From Rikenellaceae bacterium (GTDB taxonomy: Bacteria; Bacteroidota; Bacteroidia; Bacteroidales; Rikenellaceae): DNA of 64,000 nt. Position numbers and translations under genes: made by a program. Position 1 is the first letter of the stretch. Every line of letters starts with the position of its first letter. The stretch covers positions 124,001 through 188,000 of the forward strand of contig SUZJ01000001.1 of assembly GCA_015059945.1 (NCBI GenBank). The letters are read 5' to 3'. Of the stretch, positions 42,864-51,929 are shown piece after piece. Under the pieces are notes generated by a model. The model did no database searches. It had not been told where the DNA came from and was given only the letters and a program-made list of their open reading frames with translations.

Positions 42864-43853
42864 TTAGATTGCAATGTTGAAAGTTGCGGTTGCCCAACCA
42901 TCAACTACGGGCTGCTCCCAGATGATGGGCTGTGCAGCACCAATCTGCAAGTTGAAAGTGTACCAGCAGTTCATACCGAAGTTGCTGTGAGCGCTCAGAG
43001 GCGACTCTTTAACGATAGTCTCTACCGAGTTACCGCTACCACCTGCAATAGGAGTAGTAACGGTGTAGGTGATGATGATTTTAGCTGCATCCGAAGCAAA
43101 CTCCTGAGGCAAGAAGAAGATCTGGTCGGTCGAGATTGCCTGAGGATCCTGAGCACCATCGTTGTAAGCGGTAACAACCTGAGCGTCGGTCAACAGCTCA
43201 TAAGTCTGGGTGCCAGTGTGATCACCCCAAGCAGTTGCGCCGGTCTGACCAGTCTGAGTCAGGGTACCCTGATTTTTGAGGTTGGTCAGTTTTACCGAAG
43301 TCAGAGTTACGGTGCGGTTTGCAACATCGGTAGCATCCATCTTGATAGCCGAGATGCCGATACGGGTCAGTTTGTGACGGAAGGTAACGGGAACCTCATT
43401 AGCAACTTTGTCAGCAACAACGTCTGCAACCATCAGGTCGGTGTTTTTGTAAGTATCAACATTGTAGTCCTCGAAAACATAGTCAATACCATCAAATTTA
43501 GCGATGCTGCTGGTAGCGGGATAGTGAGCAAAGAAGGTCAACGAACCTTTCGAGGGCCAGTAGTACGAAGGGGTGGTGGTCCACTTATCGGTGTAAGCAA
43601 CATACTGATTTACAAAATACTGCTGAGCCTCGCCTGAGTTGGCATCCCAAGTTTTGTTCTCGTTCAGCAAGAATGCCGAAGCCATAAATTTGTCGGTGGT
43701 AGCGATTGCATCAACAGCCGCACGGGTGTTCTCCAAACCTACAACAGCCTGGAAACCGATGGGCGACTCATCAACAACAATAGGAGCTACCTCGTTTTTA
43801 GCGCAGCTTGCGAGTGCTACACAAGCAGCTGCAATCATTAAAAACTTTTTCAT
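42864..43853 (-). CDS. Fimbrillin-family lipoprotein
   Basis: 329 residues, first fimbrillin of the operon. Lipobox ACVALASC. Motifs: SPIGFQAVVGLENTRAAV, PSYYWPSKGSLTFFAHYP, TDLMVADVVADK, VPVTFRHKLTRIGISAIK, C-terminal WEQPVVDGWATATFNIAI. The mature start shows a conserved arginine (ENTRAAV), where Rgp-like proteases cleave some fimbrillins before polymerisation; cleavage here is inference. Confidence 0.88.
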   Translation of the reverse strand: MKKFLMIAAACVALASCAKNEVAPIVVDESPIGFQAVVGLENTRAAVDAIATTDKFMASAFLLNENKTWDANSGEAQQYFVNQYVAYTDKWTTTPSYYWPSKGSLTFFAHYPATSSIAKFDGIDYVFEDYNVDTYKNTDLMVADVVADKVANEVPVTFRHKLTRIGISAIKMDATDVANRTVTLTSVKLTNLKNQGTLTQTGQTGATAWGDHTGTQTYELLTDAQVVTAYNDGAQDPQAISTDQIFFLPQEFASDAAKIIITYTVTTPIAGGSGNSVETIVKESPLSAHSNFGMNCWYTFNLQIGAAQPIIWEQPVVDGWATATFNIAI

Positions 43854-43961
43854 AGTAGAAATTGTTTGATTAAAAAGTGAATAATTTGTTGTTTGTTAGT
43901 TTGTTGTCTTTTCAAAAAGTTGTATATCTCGTAGTGTTTGCCGAAAGTAAAAGGTTAGGTG

Positions 43962-44987
43962 TTAGAGAATTATGTCGTGTCGCTCCTCATCCCACTCGCC
44001 TACGGTTGGCTCAAAGCCACCACCCGGTCCGGGTGGTGCTGGTGGTGGTGGAGGTATTACAATTACCTCATCGAGCAGCAGCCAGCGGTGCTCTTTGCAC
44101 TCGGGGGTGCTGAACAGGTGGGTGATATCGTACTCCTTGGTGATAACCCTACCGTCGATGGTGTGGATATCGAAGGTCATCCACAGGTCGTTCTTGGCAC
44201 CCTCGATGCGGCCAAAGGTGTTGAACGTATTACACAGCACGGGGGCACCCTTATCATCGCTCTTAATCATAGTAAAGTAGAGTGCTGTCTCCTTCTCGGT
44301 AACAGCCCTGCGCGAGCCAAGCATATTACTACCCACCATACCCGTCAGCACAGCCTGAGCACTCGACACATACTCCAAGCCCTCGACCTTAGCCTGTATA
44401 TAGAAGGTCTCGACAACCGACTCGGCTACGGTATTGATTACGTGCACCTCGTCGTGGTAGGGGATAACCTCCTCGGGCTCGGTAGCAACAACAATGTGGT
44501 CGGGTTGGTAGAGGATGTCGGTGGCATCGTCAACACGGGTGTTGAAGCGGCTCGCAATAGACTCGACAACAGGCTCGGTATAGGCCTCGATGGTGGCGTG
44601 GCGCTCGTCGTTACGAATCATCGTAGAGCGAGTGTCGAAGTTATAGATCACCATCTCGTAAGTACCGGGGATGATACCCACAACACCCGACAGCCAGCGG
44701 TTGCCTTCGGCATCGGTGGCCACATTGCTGATGTAGCTCTCACCCGCAACAATGTTGGTCCCGGGCTTATAGAACAGTACGCGCATCATCTCGGGCTCGA
44801 TGGTGGGCACAGCAATCTTGTCGTTATAGATGTCGCAAGTTACGTTCTGCAAGTTGCGAATATCAACCTTTACCATCAGCTCGGTCGAGAAACTGGGGTC
44901 GAGCAGAGGACGGCGGTTACAGCCACCCAGCACACCCACAACAACACCCACAAGCAGGGCCACAATCAAAAGTCTAAACCTCTTCAT
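43962..44987 (-). CDS. DUF5119 fimbrial-assembly lipoprotein
   Basis: 341 residues. Lipobox Cys23 (VVGVLGGC). The sequence MVKVDIRNLQ, RVLFYKPGTNIVAGESYIS, and GIIPGTYEMVIYNFDTRSTMI fits the DUF5119/FimB-Mfa2-like family that anchors or caps Bacteroidales fimbriae. A Pro/Gly stretch (IPPPPPAPPGPGGG) precedes the C-terminal end. Its ATG overlaps the stop of the DUF3575 gene (4 bp), so the two are translationally coupled. 108 bp before the first fimbrillin. Anchor role is inferred. Confidence 0.8.
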   Translation of the reverse strand: MKRFRLLIVALLVGVVVGVLGGCNRRPLLDPSFSTELMVKVDIRNLQNVTCDIYNDKIAVPTIEPEMMRVLFYKPGTNIVAGESYISNVATDAEGNRWLSGVVGIIPGTYEMVIYNFDTRSTMIRNDERHATIEAYTEPVVESIASRFNTRVDDATDILYQPDHIVVATEPEEVIPYHDEVHVINTVAESVVETFYIQAKVEGLEYVSSAQAVLTGMVGSNMLGSRRAVTEKETALYFTMIKSDDKGAPVLCNTFNTFGRIEGAKNDLWMTFDIHTIDGRVITKEYDITHLFSTPECKEHRWLLLDEVIVIPPPPPAPPGPGGGFEPTVGEWDEERHDIIL

Positions 44988-46297
44988 CGGCGACCTCCTT
45001 TCGTGCTAATGGTTATGGGCACAACCAGCGATATCTCGGCCTTGGTGGGGCCAACATAGTGGAGCGTACCTGCGTCGAACTTATCGCGGATAAGGTCTTG
45101 CCAATCGTTGGTGGGGACATAGTGGCGGTAGGGAATGTTGGCATAGCCCACCGAGAGCGAAAACTCCAGGTTGAGCCTCTTGCCCACAGGCATCGAGTAG
45201 CCATAGGTAAGGCCCGCACTCCAAAACTCGCCCTGATAGCAACCCCAATCCTTCCACTGGAAGTCAAACTTACCTCCCATACCATACAAGCCCACAAAGT
45301 GGCCCACAAGCCTATCGCGCACCACCCTATTGTCGGTAGCGGGCTTGGGCTCGGGCTTAATCCAATAGCGGGCCTCGCCACCCATCGACAAGAACTGGAA
45401 GCAATACTTGTTGCTCTCACTCAGCCACCAAGGGCAGATGTGGTTATACAGCACCGAGAAGCGGTCGCCCAGAGGAGCCTCAACAGCAAAGTTCACAGCC
45501 GTACCTGCATCGTACAATGCGTTGGTTTTGAGCGCCAAGATGGTACGCTCGGTCTGCCAACTGATGGGTGTCACCACGGGCTCGGGCACAAACTGCTGGG
45601 GCTGCTCGACAATGTCGGGAGCCTGAGCAATACCCTCCTGAACAATGCTCGACAAGGCGGGCTCGGGTACAGGAGCACCATACATAGTTACCCACGCTGC
45701 CAAACGCAAGCGAGGCATATGTTTGCGGATGATATAGTTGTAGGTATAACCACCGTCGAGGCGTTGGAGTCGCCACTTTTTGGTGTCATTGGGAATCTTT
45801 GCATCCAGAATCTTCAGCACTACGCGGCGGTCGTGGCGGTGGTAGTTGGCCTCCAACTCCTCGCGCAAACCAATCCAGTTCTCCTCCATAGGCAAGATGC
45901 GGATGTGGTCGGCCGTAAAGCTGCTACCCTCGGGCAGCTGGCTCAAGATATAGCGCTTGGCAGCCTCGGCACGACGGCGCGACAACCACACGTTGTGCTC
46001 GTACACACCCTCGGGCGACGCCCAAGCGTAGATGGTAATACTGTCAATCTGGGGAGAGTTTTTTACGAAATCGGCAATGCGCTCAAACTGGGTGGCATTG
46101 TCGAGATAACTCTTGTCGAGATTGGTCTTGTCGAAACGGAAATAGATGTGGTGCTGCTCAATGGTCTTGTCGGCAGCAGAGCTGTTCTCCACCACCTTGT
46201 ACTGGATACCATCAACACCTTGTGCCCACGTCACAACCGACGCGAGCAGTACAAGGCACAGTAGTCCCAGCCTACGACTCATTAGCCCAACTTTCAT
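44984..46297 (-). CDS. DUF3575 protein with OmpA-like peptidoglycan-binding part
   Basis: 437 residues from the ATG at 46297 (MKVGLMSRRLGLLCLVLLAS, signal peptide). Residues about 30-140 resemble an OmpA C-terminal domain (HHIYFRFDKTNLDKSYLDN, ITIYAWASPEGVYEHNVWLS, RRRAEAAKRYI). The DUF3575 part from about 265 (LALKTNALYDAGTAVNFAVEAP, FSVLYNHICPWWLSE, LEFSLSVGYANIPYRHYVP) is a predicted outer-membrane beta-barrel. In Bacteroidales this pair (DUF3575, DUF5119) heads fimbrillin loci. It may anchor or export the pilus at the outer membrane (inference). First gene of the operon. Confidence 0.85.
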   Translation of the reverse strand: MKVGLMSRRLGLLCLVLLASVVTWAQGVDGIQYKVVENSSAADKTIEQHHIYFRFDKTNLDKSYLDNATQFERIADFVKNSPQIDSITIYAWASPEGVYEHNVWLSRRRAEAAKRYILSQLPEGSSFTADHIRILPMEENWIGLREELEANYHRHDRRVVLKILDAKIPNDTKKWRLQRLDGGYTYNYIIRKHMPRLRLAAWVTMYGAPVPEPALSSIVQEGIAQAPDIVEQPQQFVPEPVVTPISWQTERTILALKTNALYDAGTAVNFAVEAPLGDRFSVLYNHICPWWLSESNKYCFQFLSMGGEARYWIKPEPKPATDNRVVRDRLVGHFVGLYGMGGKFDFQWKDWGCYQGEFWSAGLTYGYSMPVGKRLNLEFSLSVGYANIPYRHYVPTNDWQDLIRDKFDAGTLHYVGPTKAEISLVVPITISTKGGRR

Positions 46298-46419
46298 ATC
46301 CACTACTATCTCTTTTATTCCCTTTGAAATCTCACACACAACCCCTCTTTGTGTTGGAAAGGGGGGCTTTGGAGCTGTACTATTTGCATAGACAGCCGAT
46401 CGCCAATGCGAGTTTTTCA

Positions 46420-46452
46420 CAAATTTATTAACGCAAATTTAATATATCGCAA
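46420..46452 (-). promoter_or_regulatory. Tandem promoter boxes of the fimbrial operon
   Basis: The minus strand carries two identical perfect -7 boxes TAAATTTG, at 46427-46420 and 46441-46434, 14 bp apart. TTGC at 46452-46449 can serve as -33 for the first. Leader to DUF3575 ATG about 115 nt. Confidence 0.6.
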
Positions 46453-46502
46453 GCAATATATATAATTTTTGTTCAAAAAAGTGTATAAGATGTGTAAAAT
46501 TA

Positions 46503-46511
46503 CCCCCCCCC
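46503..46511. repeat. C9 homopolymer upstream of the fimbrial promoter
   Basis: Nine C in a row, 62 to 91 bp upstream of the -7 boxes. Homopolymers of this length can slip; effect unknown. Confidence 0.6.
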
Positions 46512-46594
46512 GTTGTGCAATTATTCCCCCTTAATTTTCGATTTTTCCTAAAAAATCCCCCTAAATAGCAAATTAGAACAAAAAACGCCGAAGG

Positions 46595-47971
46595 CTACTT
46601 AACACCAAGCAGTTGGTCGAGGCGCGAGGCGAGGTCGTTGCGGAGGGTGCGCAGTGCCGTAAGGCGTGACTTTTTACGGCTGGCGCGGGTGTAGTGCAGG
46701 GTGCGGAGCAGGTCGTTGGCGTAGTGCCACACGAAGGGTATTGCTACCGAGAACACCAGCAGGTAACCTAAGGCGCTGAGCAGGTGTCCTCCGCAGAGCA
46801 TAACTATCGATGGCACAATGCCACACAAGGGATATGTTACGAGCAGCAGCGAGCCCAAGTTAATCGAGCCCCAAAACTGCTTATCCTTAATGGCCAGCTT
46901 ATTAACAAGCATAGGCACAAGGAACACGAGCAGTGTTGGGCCGAGGCCGAAGAGTGCTACGGGCAGGCCGAGCAGCAGCAACAGCCAGTGGAGCACCAGG
47001 GCGCCACAAGTGGGGGCTTTGGCGAGTTGGTGGTCGCTTATGTTGAGCTTTGCGAGCCCTTTGCGGAGCTCTTTTGCGAGGTCATAAATTTGCTCTACCT
47101 CGGTGGGGTTGTCGATGCGTGCAGCGTCGAGTGCGGCCACAAGGTTTTTGTCCGAGGCGAGCTTTTGGGGCAGCAGCGCGGGGTTATAACCATTTGCCAC
47201 AGCAAAGTGGTCGCCGTAGGTGCCGGTGCGTATAAAGTCTATCTCGGCATAGTTGTCGAGATCGGTGATGTTGAGCATCATACGCTCAATTTCGCCCCTC
47301 ACGAGGTCGTTCACCTGGCGCATAGCCTGGCGGGGCTGCTCTTTGTAGAGTTCGTAGTAGGGTTTGAGCGATATGGGCTTGGCGAACATAACCATCATAT
47401 CGGCCCTTACGCCCAGGTAATTGGAGTAGTGGTGGGCAGAGGGCATAACAAACACCTCGCGCTCGAAGCCACTCTCCTCTGCCGCACCAAAGGCCATTTT
47501 GAGGTATGCCTGCGAGAAGGCACCGAGCCAGCGTTTGTTTTGGTGCTGCCCCTCGGGGTAGAGCACTACGGTTTCGCCGTGGCGGAGCGAGTTGGCCACC
47601 TCGTCGAGGGTGCCTTTGTTCTTGGCCACACTCGACAGACCGTCGACCTTCATACGGTATGTGGGCAGTGCGCCCAACCAGCGAATGGCCTTGCCCAGAA
47701 TGGGGTTTTTGAACACACTTGCCCTGGCCAAGTAGCGAGGCATACGGTCAGAGAGTATAAAAACCAGCGACAGGGGGTCGATAAGGCAGTTTTGGTGGTT
47801 CTGCACCAACACCGTAGGGGTACCATCGGCAGGCATATTGTCGCGCCCCTCGACATAGATTTTGCGCCAGTAGATATTGTTGTTCACAAAGCCCAGGTAG
47901 CGGCGCAGCACTCGCCCTACGAGGTCGCGATTGCGGGGCTTAAGTTCCTGATTGTTATTCTCTTTGGCCAT
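46595..47971 (-). CDS. PlsC-like acyltransferase (LPLAT superfamily) with C-terminal membrane domain
   Basis: 458 residues. Acyltransferase motif NHQNCLIDPLS (catalytic His-x5-Asp as in the AAK14816-like LPLAT subgroup) and PEG motif VVLYPEGQHQNKRWLGAF with the following substrate block. Residues about 325-425 hold about four TM segments (LHWLLLLLGLPVALFGLG, SLLLVTYPLCGIVPSIVML, LLVFSVAIPF). Probably acylates a glycerol-phosphate or related lipid at the inner membrane. The exact substrate is unknown. It is followed by the fimbrial promoter region and reads in the same direction; 29 bp after the cytidylate-kinase-like gene. Confidence 0.85.
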   Translation of the reverse strand: MAKENNNQELKPRNRDLVGRVLRRYLGFVNNNIYWRKIYVEGRDNMPADGTPTVLVQNHQNCLIDPLSLVFILSDRMPRYLARASVFKNPILGKAIRWLGALPTYRMKVDGLSSVAKNKGTLDEVANSLRHGETVVLYPEGQHQNKRWLGAFSQAYLKMAFGAAEESGFEREVFVMPSAHHYSNYLGVRADMMVMFAKPISLKPYYELYKEQPRQAMRQVNDLVRGEIERMMLNITDLDNYAEIDFIRTGTYGDHFAVANGYNPALLPQKLASDKNLVAALDAARIDNPTEVEQIYDLAKELRKGLAKLNISDHQLAKAPTCGALVLHWLLLLLGLPVALFGLGPTLLVFLVPMLVNKLAIKDKQFWGSINLGSLLLVTYPLCGIVPSIVMLCGGHLLSALGYLLVFSVAIPFVWHYANDLLRTLHYTRASRKKSRLTALRTLRNDLASRLDQLLGVK

Positions 47972-48000
47972 AGTAGTGTGAGGTGTGTATAGGTTTGGTG

Positions 48001-48618
48001 TTACTCCATCTTTGCGATTGCGGCCTCGACCATATCGGCACAGCCGTCGATGCCCAGTTTGGTGGCGTTCAGGCAGAGGTCATAGCTCTCGGCCGCGCCC
48101 CAGGTCTTGAAGGTGTAGTGGTTGTAGTAGGCCGAGCGGCGTTTTTCGCTCTGGGCAATGAGGCTTTCGGCCTCGCGGAGCGACAGATTCCTCTCGCGAG
48201 CTATGCGCTCGATACGCTCGTCGAGGTCGGCCGTAACAAACACGCTCAACACGTTGCTCCTATTGCGCAGCACATAGTCGGCACAGCGCCCCACCAATAT
48301 ACAGCCACCCTTGTCGGCCAGGGCCTCAATTGCCTGGCTCTGTATGCCAAACAGGGTGTCGTTGTTGATGTAGCCCGAGCAGAACGAGCCGCTGAAGCTA
48401 TCGACCGACAATCCGCTACCGCCCAGGGGCATAACATTCGAGTCCCTCTCGTCGGCCTGCTCGAAGAGCGACTGGCGAAGTCCGCTCTGCTTGGCGGCCT
48501 CGCAGATGAGCTCTTTGTTGTAGACGGGCAGCCCCAGCCTGCGGCTCAGCTCCTTTGCCAAGCAGCCACCACCGCCACCCAACTGGCGGCCAATGGTTAT
48601 TACCACATTCTCTTTCAT
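48001..48618 (-). CDS. Cytidylate kinase-like family protein
   Basis: 205 residues from the ATG at 48618; a frame further upstream overlaps the MATE gene and is not used. P-loop-like GRQLGGGGGCLAKELSRRLG, lid-like ILVGRCADYVLR and RIERIARERNLSLREAESLI. Belongs to the 'cytidylate kinase-2' family. The true substrate is not established for this family. 40 bp after the MATE gene. Confidence 0.85.
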   Translation of the reverse strand: MKENVVITIGRQLGGGGGCLAKELSRRLGLPVYNKELICEAAKQSGLRQSLFEQADERDSNVMPLGGSGLSVDSFSGSFCSGYINNDTLFGIQSQAIEALADKGGCILVGRCADYVLRNRSNVLSVFVTADLDERIERIARERNLSLREAESLIAQSEKRRSAYYNHYTFKTWGAAESYDLCLNATKLGIDGCADMVEAAIAKME

Positions 48619-48658
48619 ACCTTTATATTGAGTGTGTAAATCATTCGTATTAAACATT

Positions 48659-50080
48659 CTACTTGTCGAGTTCGACACCCTTGAAGCCGATATTCTGGGG
48701 TGCGCGCTTGAACTTGCGTATGAGTTGCCACATCATCACTGCGGCCACCACTGTCGAGATGCCGTCGGATATTGGCATAGCCATCCACACGCCCTTAATA
48801 CCATAGGCCAAAGGCACCAAAATCAAGCAAGGAATCAAGAAGAGCACCTGGCGCGAGAGCGACAAGAAGATAGCCTTATTGGCCATACCGATACTCTGGA
48901 AGAAGTTCGACACCACCATCTGGAAGCCCACAATGGGGAACACAACAACGGCTATCGAGAAGCCCATCGAGGCAATCTCGACCATCTTGGGCTCGTCGGC
49001 AAAGAGCCTTACGGCCACCTCGGGCACAAACATACCCACCACAAAGCCCAATGAGGTGGTAATCGTGGCCCACATAACCGTCTGCCAAAATACCTTCAAC
49101 ACCCTATCGTACTTGCCCGCGCCATAGTTATAGCCCGCAATGGGTTGCATACCCTGATTGAAGCCCATAACCACCATTACAAACAAGAAGATGATACGAT
49201 TGACTATACCATAGGCGCCAATGGCCATATCGCCACCATTGCTCACCCCATCGAGCATATCGCCATATCGACGCAGCTGGGTGTTGATGAGCAGCACCAC
49301 AAAGCACGAAGCCATATTCATCAAGAAGGGCGACAAGCCAATCTTAATGGACTCCTTGGCAATCTTGGCATCGAACGAGAAAATCTTGCCACCCTCGAAG
49401 TGCAGCACCTCGTTCTTATCCGAGAAAATCTTGAGCTGCCAAACGAGCGACACCACTTGTGCCAATACCGTAGCAATGGCGGCACCCTTGATGCCCAAAT
49501 CGAAAACAAATATGAAAATGGGGTCCAAAATGGTGTTGATCACCACCGTCAGTATCGTGGCCCACATTGCCACCTTGGGCCTACCCGCAGCGCGCAGCAC
49601 CGCATTTAGTCCCAAGTAGAGGTGCGTCACCACATTGCCCAACAGAATGAAAGTCATATACTCGCGAGCATAGCTGATGGTGTTTTCGCTCGCACCAAAG
49701 AAGTACAAAATGGGGTCCAAGAAGAGCAGGCCAAAGACCATAAGCAACACTCCCAGAGCCACATTCATCGTAATCACATTGCCCAACACTCGCCCAGCAA
49801 CCTTGTAGTTCTTCTGACCAAGCAACATCGACGTCAGTGCCGAGGCACCCACGCCCACCAGCGAACCAAAAGCGGCCGATATATTCATAAGCGGGAACGT
49901 AACCGCCAAGCCCGAAATGGCCATACTGCCCACTCGGCCAATAAATATACTATCAACCATATTGTACAGCGACGAGGCGGTCATAGCAATAATTGCCGGC
50001 ACGGCATACTGGCGGAGCAGTTTGCCAATACTCTTTTCGCCCAACTCGGTCGGCGCAATCTGTTTTGTTTGCGTACTCAT
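48659..50080 (-). CDS. MATE-family efflux transporter
   Basis: 473 residues with 12 predicted TM segments. Start LRQYAVPAIIAMTASSLYNM is typical of the NorM/DinF MATE group; YNMVDSIFIGRVG, LVGVGASALTSMLLGQK and MQPIAGYNYGAGKYDRVLKV are family blocks. Exports cationic compounds by Na+ or H+ antiport; substrate unknown. First of a probable three-gene run (MATE, cytidylate-kinase-like, acyltransferase). Confidence 0.92.
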   Translation of the reverse strand: MSTQTKQIAPTELGEKSIGKLLRQYAVPAIIAMTASSLYNMVDSIFIGRVGSMAISGLAVTFPLMNISAAFGSLVGVGASALTSMLLGQKNYKVAGRVLGNVITMNVALGVLLMVFGLLFLDPILYFFGASENTISYAREYMTFILLGNVVTHLYLGLNAVLRAAGRPKVAMWATILTVVINTILDPIFIFVFDLGIKGAAIATVLAQVVSLVWQLKIFSDKNEVLHFEGGKIFSFDAKIAKESIKIGLSPFLMNMASCFVVLLINTQLRRYGDMLDGVSNGGDMAIGAYGIVNRIIFLFVMVVMGFNQGMQPIAGYNYGAGKYDRVLKVFWQTVMWATITTSLGFVVGMFVPEVAVRLFADEPKMVEIASMGFSIAVVVFPIVGFQMVVSNFFQSIGMANKAIFLSLSRQVLFLIPCLILVPLAYGIKGVWMAMPISDGISTVVAAVMMWQLIRKFKRAPQNIGFKGVELDK

Positions 50081-50140
50081 TTTTATCCTCCTAAATCCTA
50101 ATCCTTTAACCTAAACCAACCTTAAATCTTACTACTACCT

Positions 50141-50575
50141 CTAATCAACCTTGCACTGCACCACCTCTATACCGCTACGGCGCAACAGGTCTATGCCGTC
50201 GGTATTGTGGTAGGGGTCCGAGTAGACCACCCTCTTTATGCCCGACTGGATTATCAGTTTCGAGCACTCCATACAGGGCGAGGCGGTAACATAGAGGGTA
50301 CTACCAGCACCGCTATTACTGCTCTTGGCCAACTTGGTAATGGCATTGGCCTCGGCGTGGAGCACGTATGGCTTGGTGAGGCCCGTAGCGTCGTCCTCGC
50401 AGATATTCTCAAACCCCGAGGGGGTACCATTGTAGCCGTCGGAGATTATCATCTTGTCCTTAACGATGAGCGCCCCCACCTGACGGCGGATGCAGTACGA
50501 GTTCTCGGCCCACACTCTGGCCATACGCATATAGCGACCATCGAGCTGTTGTTGCTTGTCTTCTTTATATCCCAT
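50141..50575 (-). CDS. Deoxycytidylate (dCMP) deaminase, ComEB family
   Basis: 144 residues. Zinc-dependent conversion of dCMP to dUMP, supplying thymidylate synthase. Motifs: HAEANAI (zinc His and proton-shuttling Glu) and SPCMECSKLI (two zinc Cys), plus SDGYNGTPSGFENI. Normal length. Confidence 0.93.
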   Translation of the reverse strand: MGYKEDKQQQLDGRYMRMARVWAENSYCIRRQVGALIVKDKMIISDGYNGTPSGFENICEDDATGLTKPYVLHAEANAITKLAKSSNSGAGSTLYVTASPCMECSKLIIQSGIKRVVYSDPYHNTDGIDLLRRSGIEVVQCKVD

Positions 50576-50583
50576 AGTTTTTT

Positions 50584-50668
50584 GAATTGAGAATTGAGAA
50601 TTGAGAATTGAGAATTATGGAGTAGATGTCGAGCCAAGTCGCTCTTCAATTTTCCATTTTCAATTCTA
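50584..50668. repeat. Copy 1 of an about 85-bp intergenic repeat with heptamer arms
   Basis: Starts with four-plus heptamers of GAATTGA, passes through ATGGAGTAGATGTCG and ends CAATTTTCCATTTTCAATTC. The ends are mutually complementary, so the element can fold back. Copy 2 is at 51382-51466. Confidence 0.8.
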
Positions 50669-51373
50669 AAAAAGTTTCTTCTTTGATGCCGTTACTATAA
50701 AATCTTTCAGATAGAAGGGCTCAAAGTAGGCCACATCCTCCGTTTCGCCCGCCTTGAACTTGCGCTCGGCCTCGGCACACAGCCCCCTGGCCGAAGGGGC
50801 CACGCTCACATACTCGGCCCACTCCAACACACCCGAACACTTCTCGGCTCCGTTGCCAAAAATCACCAACTTCTTGCGCTGCAACAGCACCTCCTCGAAG
50901 CTCCTATCGGTAACCACCTCGGCCACTACGGGCGACAAAGGAGTAAGGTCGGTGGCAAAGTGCTCGGCATATACCTCCATACGCCTTGCATCAATCATTG
51001 GGCACAGAATAGTGTTGTCCCAATCTTCGATATCGACAATGCCCGCCTCGCGCTCCTCGACCAGACAGGCCGCCAGCGAGCGCAACGAGTCGATAGCCAG
51101 TAGTGGAATACCCAGGGCGTAACACATACCCTTGGCAAACGAAACGCCAATGCGCAGACCGGTGTACGAGCCGGGGCCCTTGCCCACAGCCACAGCGTCG
51201 AGTTCGTCGGGAGCGATGTTGTGCTCTCGCAGCAACTCCTGAGTGAACACTCCCACCTTGCGTGCGTGCTCGTGCCCCAGGTCGCTCTCGCGCAGGGCAA
51301 TCATCTGGCCATCACGCGCCAACGCCACCGAGCAAATATCAGTTCCCGTTTCAATACAAAGAATTAGTGCCAT
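50666..51373 (-). CDS. tsaB: tRNA threonylcarbamoyladenosine biosynthesis protein TsaB
   Basis: 235 residues. ASKHA-fold partner of TsaD in N6-threonylcarbamoyl-A37 synthesis. Typical LILCIETGTDICSVALAR, LDAVAVGKGPGSYTGLRIG, and KGMCYALGIPLLAIDSL. Normal length. Cluster order tsaB-smpB-dnaG on this strand with repeat elements in the gaps. Confidence 0.94.
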   Translation of the reverse strand: MALILCIETGTDICSVALARDGQMIALRESDLGHEHARKVGVFTQELLREHNIAPDELDAVAVGKGPGSYTGLRIGVSFAKGMCYALGIPLLAIDSLRSLAACLVEEREAGIVDIEDWDNTILCPMIDARRMEVYAEHFATDLTPLSPVVAEVVTDRSFEEVLLQRKKLVIFGNGAEKCSGVLEWAEYVSVAPSARGLCAEAERKFKAGETEDVAYFEPFYLKDFIVTASKKKLF

Positions 51374-51381
51374 ATTTTGTT

Positions 51382-51466
51382 GAATTGAGAATTGAGAATT
51401 GAGAATTATGGAATAGATGTCGGGGCAAGCTGCGCCCCCAATTTTCCATTTTCAATTTTCAATTCT
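51382..51466. repeat. Copy 2 of the about 85-bp intergenic repeat
   Basis: GAATTGA heptamers, then ATGGAATAGATGTCGGGGCA, a GC-rich stretch, and CAATTTTCCATTTTCAATTT plus TCAATTC. About 70 of 85 positions agree with copy 1. Located between tsaB and smpB. Confidence 0.8.
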
Positions 51467-51929
51467 ATCGTTTGTACATTTTTTTGACTGCGTCGAGTTC
51501 GCGTTTGGTGTCGCGGGCCTTGATGGTTTCGCGTTTGTCGTACTCGCGCTTACCCCTTGCCAGACCTATTACCACCTTCGCAAAGCCCCTATCGTTAATA
51601 AACACCCTCAGGCCCACAATCGTAACGCCCTTGTCCTGCGAGGCTCGCTCCAACTTGTCCAACTCCCTGCGGTTGAGCAGCAGCTTGCGGTCGCGCCTGG
51701 GGGCGTGGTTATTGAGGTTGCCCCAGTCGTACTCGGCAATGTTCATACCCCTTATGTACAACTCTCTACCCGAGAAATAGCAGTAGCAATCCACCAGCGA
51801 AGCCTTGCCAAGCCTGAGCGACTTAATCTCGGTACCTGCCAGTTGGATGCCCGCCACAAACTCCTCCAAAATCTCGTAGTTAAAGTAGGCCCTCTTGTTG
51901 CGTATGTTTATGCTTTTGTAATCACTCAT
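51465..51929 (-). CDS. smpB: SsrA-binding protein
   Basis: 154 residues. Binds tmRNA for trans-translation. [50 protein letters not shown] and the basic C terminus [20 protein letters not shown] are diagnostic. ATG overlaps the dnaG stop (ATGA), so the two are coupled. Confidence 0.96.
   Translation of the reverse strand: MSDYKSINIRNKRAYFNYEILEEFVAGIQLAGTEIKSLRLGKASLVDCYCYFSGRELYIRGMNIAEYDWGNLNNHAPRRDRKLLLNRRELDKLERASQDKGVTIVGLRVFINDRGFAKVVIGLARGKREYDKRETIKARDTKRELDAVKKMYKR

Larger units (their letters stand above)
46298..46594. other. Fimbrial operon upstream region
   Basis: 297 bp with no gene. Contains the tandem -7 boxes (described next), a C9 tract at 46503-46511 and A/T-rich DNA. The DUF3575 leader reads through 46298-46415. 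Confidence 0.6.
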
